Shown here: positions 1 to 8,500 of the stretch, one piece after another
How the letters are laid out: the number at the start of each line of letters is the position of its first letter
How positions within the stretch are numbered: the stretch's first letter is position 1
Assembly (NCBI RefSeq): GCF_000725485.1
Contig: NZ_JOAG01000012.1
Coordinates: 186,001 to 250,000 of the forward strand
Direction: 5' to 3'
DNA length: 64,000 nt
DNA from: Nonomuraea candida
Lineage (GTDB): Bacteria; Actinomycetota; Actinomycetes; Streptosporangiales; Streptosporangiaceae
Program-made: the position numbers and the translations under genes
Notes under the pieces: generated by a model
Database searches by the model: none
What the model saw: the letters and a program-made list of their open reading frames with translations, nothing else
What the model was told of the DNA's origin: nothing

Positions 1-8
1 TACTCGCC

Positions 9-458
9 TCATTCGCAGTCCTCGCCTCCGTTGTCGGGGCGGAAGCACTCGACGGGCCCGCCCGCCGTGGCGGTGACGGTGAAGGCGAGATCGGGCAGGA
101 GCGGGATGACCTGTACGGCGCTGCCCGTCACCGTGACGAAGCGCTCGTCGGGCTCCTTCTCCGACGTCGTGGCGGTGGCGCCCTGGAGCAGCCGGGGCCC
201 GACGGCGCGGATGATCTCGGTCGCCTTCCCGGTGGCCTCGCCCTCCCAGGCCCCCGAGTCGAACGGCGCCGCCCTGGCCACCCGGGCGCCCTCCCTGGCC
301 GCCGCCTCGGCGACCTCGCGGGCGTGGAACCAGAGGGCGACCTGCACGATGAGCAGCACGGTCGCGAGGATGACCGGCATGAGCAAGGCCAGCTCGATCA
401 CCGTCACGCCGCGCTCGCCCCGCCCCCGCCGCACCCGGCCGGGCGACCGGGTTGTCAC
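9..458 (-). CDS. tadE: TadE-family pilus assembly protein
   Basis: A 149-aa pseudopilin-like protein of the Tad (tight adherence) pilus pathway, expected in the cell envelope. The N terminus reads GERGVTVIELALLMPVI and continues into a hydrophobic helix. This is a type IV prepilin-like leader with Glu at +5 after the presumed cleavage Gly. The following AREVAEAAAREGARVARAA is the usual TadE signature. Two Cys lie near the C terminus (ECFRP, DCE). The GTG at 458 is chosen as start because it overlaps the stop of the upstream gene in a 4-nt GTGA junction. It is the last visible gene of the tad operon and the window edge is only 8 nt beyond its stop, so further tad genes may follow outside. Confidence 0.85.
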   Translation of the reverse strand: MTTRSPGRVRRGRGERGVTVIELALLMPVILATVLLIVQVALWFHAREVAEAAAREGARVARAAPFDSGAWEGEATGKATEIIRAVGPRLLQGATATTSEKEPDERFVTVTGSAVQVIPLLPDLAFTVTATAGGPVECFRPDNGGEDCE

Positions 459-694
459 GGAGTGTCTCCGCCTCCGCCGCCCTCGCCACCGCCGCCGAAG
501 GTCTGCTCCAGCTCGCCCTGCTGCTGCTCGACCAGGTTCCTGATCAGGGTGGCCAGACCGAGGGCGACGCCGGCGATGATGGCGGTGATGATCACCCACT
601 CGACGGCGGAGGCGCCCCTGGTGGGCGCGGTGCGGGCATGGTGGACGCGCACGCCCAGGTAGGCGCGCAGGTAGACGATCCAGGGGTGGTTCAT
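455..694 (-). CDS. Flp-like pseudopilin / small TadE-like protein
   Basis: A 79-aa protein between TadC and TadE. Residues about 27-51 read RGASAVEWVIITAIIAGV followed by more hydrophobic sequence. This is a prepilin-type motif (Gly, then Glu at +5) leading into one membrane helix. Flp pilins usually have Glu-Tyr after the cleavage site; here it is Glu-Trp. The C-terminal tail is acidic and Gly-rich (GGGGEGGGGG). Its ATG overlaps the TadC stop (TGATG) and its stop overlaps the TadE GTG, so the three are translationally coupled. It is either the major pilin or a minor pilin. Size, position and motif favour Flp, but the missing Tyr leaves doubt. Confidence 0.7.
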   Translation of the reverse strand: MNHPWIVYLRAYLGVRVHHARTAPTRGASAVEWVIITAIIAGVALGLATLIRNLVEQQQGELEQTFGGGGEGGGGGDTP

Positions 695-1614
695 CAGACT
701 CCCAACATCTTCATGGCTGCGGGAAAACTCAGAAAGATCACGAACCCGGCGCAGAGCAGGAGCTGCGCCACGAGCATCGACTGCGAACGCTCGCCCGCCC
801 GGCCCTCGATCTCGGCCAGCTCGCGGCGGCGCAGCGTGGCCGCCCTGGCCGTGAGCGAGGCCCGCACCTTGGCGCCGTCGTCGGCCACCAGGCCGAGCGC
901 GGCGGACAGGTCGCGCAGCTCGTCGACGTTGATCTCCTCGCCGAGCTGGCCGAGCGCCTGCCACGGGGTGATGCCGACGATCCTGGCGCCGCGCAGGGCG
1001 TCGCGGATGCGGGCCATCGCCCAGTTGGGCTGGTCGCCGCTGACCGAGACGGCCATCATCAGGGCCTCGGGCACGCCGCGCCCGCCGGCCAGGTTCATGG
1101 AGACGAGGTCGAGGAAGGCCCCGACGACGTGGCGGAAGTCGCGCCGCTTGGCCGCGGCGTCCTTCTTGACCTGGAGGTCGGGCAGGAAGAAGAAGACGAC
1201 GGCCACGACCACGGCGCTCCAGAACGGCACGGCCAGGGAGGCGCCCCACTCCATGAGCACCAGCCAGGCCAGCAGCAGCGGGAAGGCCAGCAGGCCGCTG
1301 GCCGCCAGCAGGACCTTGGTGGCCAGGAACGCCTCGAACGAACGGCCCACGAGCGCCAGGTCCGCCTTGACGGATCTGGCCTCCCAGCCGCGGGCGCCGT
1401 ACAGGCCGGCCAGGCGGGCGCCGAGGCCGCGCCGGAACGCGCCGACCTCCTCCTCGGGCAGCACGAGCTGGATGCGGGGCGCGCCGGCGTCCTCGCGCAC
1501 GGCGTCGAGCGCCAGCAGCCGCGCCACCAGCCCCGGCCGGGCCGGGAAGAGCGCCCGCAGCAGGACGAACAGCCCCAGCCCGAGCAGCCCGCCGGCCAGC
1601 GCGCCCTCAACCAT
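694..1614 (-). CDS. tadC: TadC-like type II secretion system F-domain inner-membrane protein
   Basis: A 306-aa integral membrane protein, one of the two T2SF-domain platform proteins on which the Tad pilus is assembled. There is an N-terminal helix (about residues 1-20) and a helix pair near residues 95-150 (FLATKVLLAASGLLAFPLLL and a VVVAVVFFFLPDL segment). A cytoplasmic T2SF region follows with DFRHVVGAFLDLVSMNLAGG and GITPWQALGQLGEE, then a last helix near the C terminus (LLLCAGFVIFLSFPAAM). The ATG at 1614 follows a duplicated junction sequence and overlaps the stop of a 41-codon micro-ORF. It lies downstream of tadB and overlaps the next gene by one base. Confidence 0.85.
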   Translation of the reverse strand: MVEGALAGGLLGLGLFVLLRALFPARPGLVARLLALDAVREDAGAPRIQLVLPEEEVGAFRRGLGARLAGLYGARGWEARSVKADLALVGRSFEAFLATKVLLAASGLLAFPLLLAWLVLMEWGASLAVPFWSAVVVAVVFFFLPDLQVKKDAAAKRRDFRHVVGAFLDLVSMNLAGGRGVPEALMMAVSVSGDQPNWAMARIRDALRGARIVGITPWQALGQLGEEINVDELRDLSAALGLVADDGAKVRASLTARAATLRRRELAEIEGRAGERSQSMLVAQLLLCAGFVIFLSFPAAMKMLGV

Positions 1615-1732
1615 CGCCGCCACCCCCTTGCACGAGCGGTCCTCCGGCCGGCGCGACCGCGACCATCGCCGCCGCCTCTCCCGGCGCGCGCTCAGCCATC
1701 GCCGCCACCTCTCCCGGCGCGCGCTCAGCCAT
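1607..1732 (-). repeat. 33-bp tandem duplication of the tadB-tadC junction, forming a coupled micro-ORF
   Basis: On the minus strand two consecutive 33-nt units (1732-1700 and 1699-1667) each begin ATGGCTGAGCGCGCGCCGGG and differ by one base. The tadB stop lies inside the first ATG region (GGCGATGGCTGAG). The same junction shape recurs at the tadC start (GGCGATGGTTGAG). As a result a 41-codon frame runs from the ATG at 1732 to a TGA at 1607, with coupled overlaps at both ends. It would encode MAERAPGEVAA twice (second copy ending EAAA), then a tail ending GGGGDG like the TadB C terminus. It is most likely duplication debris kept in frame. Whether a peptide is made is unknown. Confidence 0.75.
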
Positions 1733-2588
1733 CGCCGCCGCCTCCTCCCATGAGCAGCCGGGTGGGCTTGTCGAAGCGGGCCAGGCGGCGCATCCAGGCG
1801 AACCCGGCGCCGAACAGCCCGGCCACGACCACGAGCACGGCCTGGCCGAGGGCGTCGGAGTATTCCTCGACGTATTCGGGGTTGAACAGGACGAGCGCCC
1901 CGGCGAAGACGAGCGCGGTGACGACCACGATCTGCACGCTGCGCCTGGTGGAGCGGCGCTCGGCCTCGACGCGGCGGCGCATGTCGAGCTCCTCGCGGGC
2001 CGAGACGGCCAGCGCGCCCAGCACGTCGCGCAGGCCGGGCCCGCGCAGCTTGGAGTTGAGGATGAGCGCGGCCACCACGAGGTCGGCCGAGGGGTCGTCG
2101 AGCTCGTCGGCGAAGCGGGCCAGCGCCTCCGGCAGCGCCATCCTGGTGTGCAGGCGGTCGATCAGGGCCCGCAGGTGCGGCCTGAGCGTGGGGGCGGCGG
2201 CCCTGATGGACGACGGGATGGCCTGTTCGAGCCCGGCCGCGCCGGCGATGGTGTCGCGCAGCGACTCGGTCCAGGCGGCCAGCCCTTCCAGGCGGTGCAT
2301 GGCGGCGCGCTCCTCGGCCGCGCCGCCGGCCAGGCCGCGCCAGGAGAACACGAGCAGCACCGTGCCGACCGCCATGACCGGCCACTGGGTGACGACCAGG
2401 ACCAGGCCGGCGGCCACCGCGGCCACGGCGGCGCGGGTGGTCATCAGCTTGACGAGGTGGCGCTTGGGCCGGGAGGGGCGGGGGCGCAGGCCGTACAGGG
2501 CGAGGGCGAACAGGAACAGGCCGCCGCCCGCGGCCGCGCCCGCCAGCAGCGCCAGCGGCTCGAAGGTGAAGGGCATCGGCCTCACCAC
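1725..2588 (-). CDS. tadB: TadB-like type II secretion system F-domain inner-membrane protein
   Basis: A protein of up to 287 aa, partner of TadC in the Tad platform. There are helices at about residues 10-32 (PLALLAGAAAGGGLFLFALA) and 50-82, and a cytoplasmic T2SF region including EGLAAWTESLRDTIAGAAGLEQAI and RADELDDPSADLVVAALILN-like sequence. Two C-terminal helices follow (VVVTALVFAGALVLF and AVLVVVAGLFGAGFAW). The tail is GGGGGDG. Three starts are possible: GTG at 2588, GTG at 2585 (overlaps the TadA stop as GTGA) and ATG at 2576. The coupled GTG at 2585 is the most economical. The gene lies between tadA and tadC, as in other actinobacterial tad operons. Confidence 0.85.
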   Translation of the reverse strand: MVRPMPFTFEPLALLAGAAAGGGLFLFALALYGLRPRPSRPKRHLVKLMTTRAAVAAVAAGLVLVVTQWPVMAVGTVLLVFSWRGLAGGAAEERAAMHRLEGLAAWTESLRDTIAGAAGLEQAIPSSIRAAAPTLRPHLRALIDRLHTRMALPEALARFADELDDPSADLVVAALILNSKLRGPGLRDVLGALAVSAREELDMRRRVEAERRSTRRSVQIVVVTALVFAGALVLFNPEYVEEYSDALGQAVLVVVAGLFGAGFAWMRRLARFDKPTRLLMGGGGGDG

Positions 2589-3877
2589 CCCCCGGGCGCG
2601 TAGCCGTGGGCCATGAGCTCCTCCAGGCAGGAGACCGGGGCGTGCGGCACGGCCGCGCCGTCGGGGCCCGGCACGAACACCTCGCTGGACAGGACCCGGC
2701 CGTCGCAGCCGTTGACCTCGCGGATGCTGGAGACGTAGCGGCGCAGGGTGCCGCCCAGGTGGTAGTCGTTGCGCTTCTCGATGAAGACGACGAAGTCGAT
2801 GGCGCCCGCGATGAGCATGTGGGTGGCGTCGATGGGCAGGCGCTCGCCGGCCTGGAGGGCGTAGGTGGCGATGCGGTTGAAGACCTCCATGCTGGAGTTG
2901 GCGTGGATGGTCGACAGGGAGCCGTCGTTGCCCTGCGTCATCGCGTTCAGCATGGTGACGATCTCGTCGCCGAGCACCTCGCCGACGATGACGCGGCTGG
3001 GGTTCATGCGCAGGGAGCGCCGGACGAGCTCGGCCATGGAGATCTCGCCCTGGCCCTCGGAGTTGGGCAGCCGCTGCTCGAAGGCGACCACGTTGGGATG
3101 GAGCTCGGGGAACTGGTCGAGGCCCAGCTCCAGGGCGCGTTCGACGGTGATGAGGCGCTCGCCGGGCGGGATCTCGTTGGCCAGGGCGCGCAGCAGCGTG
3201 GTCTTGCCGGCGTTGGTGGAGCCGGCGATCATGATGTTCTTGCGGGCGGCGACGGCGGCGGACAGGAAGCGGCGCACGTCGGGGCTGATCGTGCCGTTGC
3301 CCACGAGGTCCGACAGGAACACCTTGCCCAGGCGGGCGCGCCGGATCGACACGGCCGGCCTGACGGTGACGTCCATGACCGCGCTCAGCCGGGAGCCGTC
3401 GGGCAGGCGCAGGTCGAGCTGGGGGTTGGCGGTGTCGAACGGCCGGCTGGACAGCCCCGAGTAGGCCGCCAGGATCTGGATCAGCTCGATCAGCTCCTCG
3501 TCGGACTCGGCGACCGGGTCCTGCATGAGCTCCTGGCCGTCGGCGTAGCTGACGAACACCCGGTCGCAGCCGTTGATGTCGATGTTCTCGACCTGGGGGT
3601 CGTCGAGCAGCGGCTGCAGCCGGCCGACCCCGAACAGCGCCGCGTGGATGCCGGCCGCGAGCGCCTCTTCCTCCTCCACGGTGGGCGGGGTGCGGCCGAG
3701 GCCGATCTCGCTGCGCGCGTGCTCCTCCAGCACCTGGGAGATCAGCGCCCTGGCGAACTGGCGCTCGTCCTCCCCCGTCATCGGGGGCAGGCCGCTGGCC
3801 TGGTCGAGGCGGCGCTGGTGGGCCAGGCGGTCGCCGACCTCCTGCCTGAAGTGCTTGACGAGAGCGTGGTCGATCAC
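2582..3877 (-). CDS. tadA: TadA/CpaF-family secretion ATPase
   Basis: A 431-aa cytoplasmic hexameric ATPase that powers Tad pilus assembly. The N-terminal domain contains VENIDINGCDRVFV and ends before the RecA-like core. The Walker A motif GSTNAGKTTLL lies near residue 218. It is followed by the Asp-box-like ERALELGL and VVAFEQR, then RMNPSRVIVGEVLGDE (Walker B region) and GNDGSLSTIHANS (His box). Length is typical of actinobacterial CpaF. The GTG at 3877 overlaps the CpaE-like stop (GTGA), so a longer upstream extension in this frame is only a shadow of the previous gene. All motifs needed for activity are present. Confidence 0.93.
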   Translation of the reverse strand: MIDHALVKHFRQEVGDRLAHQRRLDQASGLPPMTGEDERQFARALISQVLEEHARSEIGLGRTPPTVEEEEALAAGIHAALFGVGRLQPLLDDPQVENIDINGCDRVFVSYADGQELMQDPVAESDEELIELIQILAAYSGLSSRPFDTANPQLDLRLPDGSRLSAVMDVTVRPAVSIRRARLGKVFLSDLVGNGTISPDVRRFLSAAVAARKNIMIAGSTNAGKTTLLRALANEIPPGERLITVERALELGLDQFPELHPNVVAFEQRLPNSEGQGEISMAELVRRSLRMNPSRVIVGEVLGDEIVTMLNAMTQGNDGSLSTIHANSSMEVFNRIATYALQAGERLPIDATHMLIAGAIDFVVFIEKRNDYHLGGTLRRYVSSIREVNGCDGRVLSSEVFVPGPDGAAVPHAPVSCLEELMAHGYAPGGW

Positions 3878-4590
3878 CGGTGGCTCACCAGCCTTCCCGC
3901 CAGGTCGCGTGCCGTACGGATGAGCAGCGAGCGGTCCAGGCGGCCGCCCCACTGGCCGCGCAGCAGCTCGGCGCCCTTGGGGTCGTAGGCCAGGCCGTGC
4001 ACGTACTGGACGGTGGGGCCGACGATCCTGCGCACGTCCTCGATGGAGCCGCGGTAGTTGCGCGGGTCGGCGATCACGACGACGCCGTGGGCCTTGGTGA
4101 GCTGGAGGCGCTCGCGCAGGTGGGCCACGTGGTCGAGGGTGGCCCTGGTGAGCAGCACGACCTGCTCGGCCTCGGCGATCAGGTCGGTGAGCTGCGGGTG
4201 GCCGCCCAGGCGGCCGCAGTCGGCGATCACGTCGGCGTTCGGGATGGCGGCCAGCGACCTGCCCAGCGGGCCCCACAACCAGGTGAGGCCGGCCGCCTGC
4301 TCGCCGTGGGTGAGGCCGACCAGCACGTCGAGCCCGCCGACGATCTTCTGGGTGTGCTGGTGGATCTGCGCCGCCTCCAGCCCGCGCCGGGCGGTGGCGC
4401 CCAGCGTGAGCAGCCCCTTGCCGGGGTTGAGCACGCCGCCGCCGGCGGCGGGCAGCCGGTAGGCCAGGTCGCCGCCGGCCGGGTCGCATTCGGCCAGCAG
4501 CACGGGGCGCGGCCAGACCGCCGCCAGCGCCGTGGCGGCGGTGGTGACGCCCGGCGCGCCCTTGTCCGCGGCCAGTACGATCAGCGCCAC
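3874..4590 (-). CDS. CpaE/TadZ-like MinD/ParA-type ATPase-fold protein
   Basis: A 238-aa cytoplasmic protein that in Tad systems places the pilus machine in the cell. It opens with the MinD/ParA fold (MALIVLAADKGAPGVTTAAT) followed by PVLLAECDPAGGDLAYRL. The P-loop is altered: KGAPGVTT has the deviant lysine but Val where the usual Walker lysine stands before Thr. ATP hydrolysis may therefore be weak or absent, as in several actinobacterial CpaE-like proteins. DVIADCGRLGG fits the Walker B strand and VVLLTRATLDHVAHLRERL the following helix. The start is GTG at 4590, one base after the stop of the SAF-domain gene, and its own stop is coupled to tadA. Confidence 0.8.
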   Translation of the reverse strand: MALIVLAADKGAPGVTTAATALAAVWPRPVLLAECDPAGGDLAYRLPAAGGGVLNPGKGLLTLGATARRGLEAAQIHQHTQKIVGGLDVLVGLTHGEQAAGLTWLWGPLGRSLAAIPNADVIADCGRLGGHPQLTDLIAEAEQVVLLTRATLDHVAHLRERLQLTKAHGVVVIADPRNYRGSIEDVRRIVGPTVQYVHGLAYDPKGAELLRGQWGGRLDRSLLIRTARDLAGRLVSHR

Positions 4591-4591
4591 G

Positions 4592-5260
4592 TCAGCGCGC
4601 CCCCGGCAGCTCGGCCACCGCGATCTCTCCGCTGGAGGCGGCGGCCACGATCTCCGGCGCCGCCGGCGCGTTCACGACCACGGTGATCTGGCCGGAGCCG
4701 CCCGTTCTCGTTCTGTCGCCCGCGGCGAAGACGAGCGCGCTCGCGGCGAGCACGCGGCTTTCTCCCTGACTCGACCGGCTCGGCACGAATATCACCTGTA
4801 CGCGATCGCCCGCCGTCACTCCCGCGGGCATTTGCCCGGGCTTGAGCGACAGCCCGACGGTGGCTTTTCCCTCTCCCAGTTCGCTGCTGGCGCGCACGCC
4901 CATCTGGTTGGTCAGCAGGGTGCCGGGCAGGATGGTGACGGCCGCGAAGCTGTCGAGCACCTGCTGGCGCTGCGACCAGGAGACGAACTCGACGCCGGTG
5001 TCGGCGATCTTCACTTCCTCGATCGCCTCCGGGGTGAACTTCTGACCTGCGCCGATCTGCTGGGTGACGCGGATGGCCGAGACGCGGTCGCCGGTGTTGA
5101 GCACGAGCAGGGTCGTGGCCAGCGCGCCGCCCAGGATGAGCAGGACGGCCAGCGCGGCCAGGGCCGGCTTGCGTTCCCTGGGCGGGACGGGGAGCTTGCG
5201 CGAGGCCGGGCCGGACAACCCCGCCGCCGCGTTGACGGCAGGTTTTTCACTGGTCCTCAT
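4592..5260 (-). CDS. SAF-domain pilus assembly protein, CpaB/RcpC-like
   Basis: A 222-aa bitopic envelope protein that probably stabilises or gates the Tad pilus at the periplasmic or wall side. A basic, Pro-rich N terminus (SRKLPVPPRERKP) precedes one membrane helix (LAALAVLLILGGALATTLLV). The SAF-like part follows: VTQQIGAGQKFTPEAIEEVKI, then ILPGTLLTNQMG and GLSLKPGQMPAGVTAGDRVQV. The start is ATG at 5260 (MRTSEKPAV), preceded by GGGAG. A GTG 36 nt upstream is possible but lacks a clear ribosome site. It is the first gene of the tad operon, reading away from the divergent ATPase at 5590. Confidence 0.75.
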   Translation of the reverse strand: MRTSEKPAVNAAAGLSGPASRKLPVPPRERKPALAALAVLLILGGALATTLLVLNTGDRVSAIRVTQQIGAGQKFTPEAIEEVKIADTGVEFVSWSQRQQVLDSFAAVTILPGTLLTNQMGVRASSELGEGKATVGLSLKPGQMPAGVTAGDRVQVIFVPSRSSQGESRVLAASALVFAAGDRTRTGGSGQITVVVNAPAAPEIVAAASSGEIAVAELPGAR

Positions 5261-5589
5261 GGGTGGGGGGCTCCCGAAGCGAATTGCGGAATTCACGCCA
5301 TTATGTGGGGGATGTCATGGCGAGGTGGGCGGAATTCGGGGACCCATGCTCGTTTCGCAGGTGACATGATGTCAAGCGGAAATAATCGATGCCTATTGTT
5401 TCTATCAAGTTGACGGGCCCGCTATTTTCCGATTAGTCGCCACATAAATACCTTTCGGCACTCTGTTCACAGCTCTTCGGGGATGCGCGGCGGATGTGAG
5501 CGCCGCCCATGCCATTGCCGTCAACCGGCCCGCCCCGCCGCGCCCGTGACGCTACTTTGGCGCCCGAAGTCGACCGAGGAGACGGCACC
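5261..5589. promoter_or_regulatory. Divergent intergenic region between the tad operon and the EssC-like ATPase gene
   Basis: 329 bp without a convincing gene. The middle (about 5365-5455) is markedly AT-richer than the surroundings and should hold promoters for both directions. A TTGAC element at 5409-5414 could be a -35 for the plus strand, but no good -10 follows at normal spacing. On the minus strand a TTGACA-like hexamer lies near 5371. The sequence TTTCTATCAAGT (about 5399-5410) matches one half of the palindrome at 37963. No start site can be assigned from sequence alone. Confidence 0.45.
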
Positions 5590-8500
5590 ATGCGGATCAT
5601 GCTCACCGTGATCGGCGGGCAGGGCGATCGTGACGTCGTGATCGACGGTGACGACGACGCCACGGTGGCCAGGCTGAGCGAGGCGCTCGCCGACCGGGGA
5701 GCGCTGGCGGAGGTGGTCAGGCTGCCCAAGGCGCGGGCGCCCTACGGCCCGCCGTCCGGCGGCTCCGGGCCCCGCGTGCCCCGGCCGCGCCGGCCCGAGC
5801 GCTCCGACATGGGGCCGCCCGCCCTGTGGCGCGACGGCCGGCCGCTCGACCCGGGCGCCCCGGTCGCCGCCGTGCTGCGCGACGGCGACAAGGTCACGCT
5901 CGACGCCCGCCTGGCCAGGGCCACCGTGGTCGAGGAGCCCGGCGGGGTCGCCGAGGTGCGCGTGGTGGGCGGGCCGGCCGCCGGGGCGGTGCACCGGCTG
6001 GGGCTGGGCGTGCACGTCATCGGCTCCGACCCGATGTGCTCCGTGGCGGTCGCCGACCCGGCGCTGGCCCCGGAGGCGGCGACCGTACGCGTGACGCCGG
6101 AGGCCATCACCGTCGAGCGGGCCTGGCAGCCCCCCGGCGAGGCGCCCAAGCTCAAGCTCAAGGGGCGCTGGGCCGACGAGGTGGCCGAGCTGACGGCGCG
6201 CACGGCCGAGCGGCGGGCCGCGGAGCTGGCGGCCGGCTACGAGGAGGTCCCCGAGCTCGACGGGCGGCCGCTCACCGAGCCGGTCGAATGGCCCGACCAG
6301 GCCGTGCTGACCTGCGGCTCCTCGGTGTTCGTGCTGACCTCGATCGAGCCGAGGGACGCGCACCTGGCGCCGCGCGGCGAGGGCGGCGTCGCGTACAACC
6401 GGCCGCCGAGGTTGCGGCGGCCCGAGCCCGAGCGCACGTTCGTCCGGCCGAAGCCGCCGACCAGGAACGAGGGGATGCGGCTGCAACTGCTGGCCGCGTT
6501 CCTGCCCGCCGTGCTCGGGCTGACGCTGGCGATCGCGCTGCGGCAGTGGTACTACCTGCTCGTCGCCCTCATGACGCCGATCATCATGATCGGCCAGTGG
6601 TGGAGCGACCGCCGCCACGGCAAGAAGCAGCACAAGAAGGCCGTCAAGGAGCACGAGGAGCAGGTGCGCGCCTACGACGAGGCCGTCGAGCGGGCCCGCG
6701 CCGCCGACGAGGCCGCGCGCAGGGAGGACACCCCCGACCCCGCCCAGGTGCTGCTCACGGCCACCGGGCCGCGCAGGCGGCTGTGGGAGCGCAGGATCCA
6801 CGACGCCGACGCGCTCAGGCTCCGGGTCGGGCTCGCCGACCTGCCCGCCGACCTGCAGCTGTCGGAGGAGCAGGGCGGGCCCATCGCCCCGCCGATCTGC
6901 CGCGCCGTGCCGGTGGCGCTGCCCATGCGGCGGCTGGGCGTGGCCGGCGTGACCGGGCCCCGCCCGGCCGCCACCAGCCTGGCGAGCTGGCTCGTCGCCC
7001 AGGCCGCCACCCTGCACAGCCCCCGCGACCTGGCCATCGTGGTGGTCTCCGCGCACCCCGACGCCGAACGGTGCTGGGGCTGGCTGCGCTGGCTGCCGCA
7101 CTGCGCGCCGCGGGCCGGCGAGGACTGCGTGGCGCTGGTCGGCGCCGACCCCGACTCGGCCGCCCGCCGGGTCTCCGAGCTGGCCGCGCTCATCGACGAG
7201 CGCCAGAACACCGCCATCCCCGAGCTGGGCAAGATCCCCACCGGCTGGGACGACCTCGGCGGGCCCGAGAAGCCCGCCTTCTCCTCCTACGACGTGCGCC
7301 CCTACGACGTGCTGGTGATCCTCGACGGCGCGCAGGTGCTGCGCGGCCTGCCCGGCATGCCGCAGGTGCTGCGCCAGGGCCCGCGCTCGGGCGTCTACAC
7401 CCTGGCCGTCGACGACGACCAGCGCCTGCTGCCCGAGGAGTGCCAGACCGTGGCCGCGTGCGGCTCCGACGGCCTGGTCGACCTGCGCGGCGGCGGCCTC
7501 GACGTGCTCGGGCCCGTCCTGGGCGACCTCGTCTCCCCCACCTGGTGCGACCGGCTGGCCAGGGCGCTGGCCCCCATCCGCGACGTGAGCAGGGACGATC
7601 CCGGCGGCAACCTCCCCGGCGCCGCGCGCCTGCTCGACCTCATGGGCATGACCGTCCCCTCCGGCGCCGCGCTGGCCGCCCGGTGGGACGACAAGGGCAG
7701 CACCGAGGCGCTGATCGGGGTCGGCCCCGACGGGCCGTTCTCGGTGGACCTCAGGCTCGACGGCCCCCACGGGCTGATCGCCGGCACCACCGGCGCGGGC
7801 AAGTCGGAGCTGCTGCAGACCCTGATCTGCTCGCTGGCGGTGGCCAACCGGCCCGACCAGCTCACGTTCGTGCTGATCGACTACAAGGGCGGGGCCGCCT
7901 TCAAGGAGTGCGTACGCCTGCCGCACACCGTCGGCATGGTCAGCGACCTCGACGGGCACCTGACACAGCGGGCCCTCGACTCGCTGGCGGCCGAGCTGCG
8001 GCGGCGCGAGCGGCTGCTGCTGGCCGCCGGGGCCAAGGATATCGAGGACTACACCGGGCCCGGGCTGCCCCGGCTGGTGCTGATCATCGACGAGTTCGCC
8101 GCGCTGGTGGCCGAGCTGCCCGACTTCGTGACCGGGCTGGTGGACATCGCGCGCAGGGGGCGGTCGCTGGGCATCCACCTGATCCTGGCCACCCAGCGGC
8201 CGGCCGGCGTGGTCACGGCCGACATCCAGGCCAACACCTCGCTGCGGATCGCGTTGCGGGTGACCGAGCCCGCCGAGTCGGCCGACGTCATCGACACGCC
8301 GGACGCGGCGCACATCTCCAAGTCCACGCCCGGCCGGTGTTACGTGCGCTCGGGGGTGGGGGCGGCGGTCGCCGTGCAGACGGCCCGGGTCGGGGGTCGC
8401 AGCCCCGTCCAGCCCGGCGGCGGGGCGGGCGGTCCGGCCGGGGGGAACCTGCGGGTGCTCGACGTGGAGTGGCGCGCGCTGGGCAAGGCGCTGCCGCCGC

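Noticed and set aside
1607..1732. Annotation of the micro-ORF as a normal gene
   Set aside because: Its content is explained by duplication of junction sequence; no family likeness, so it is recorded as a repeat.
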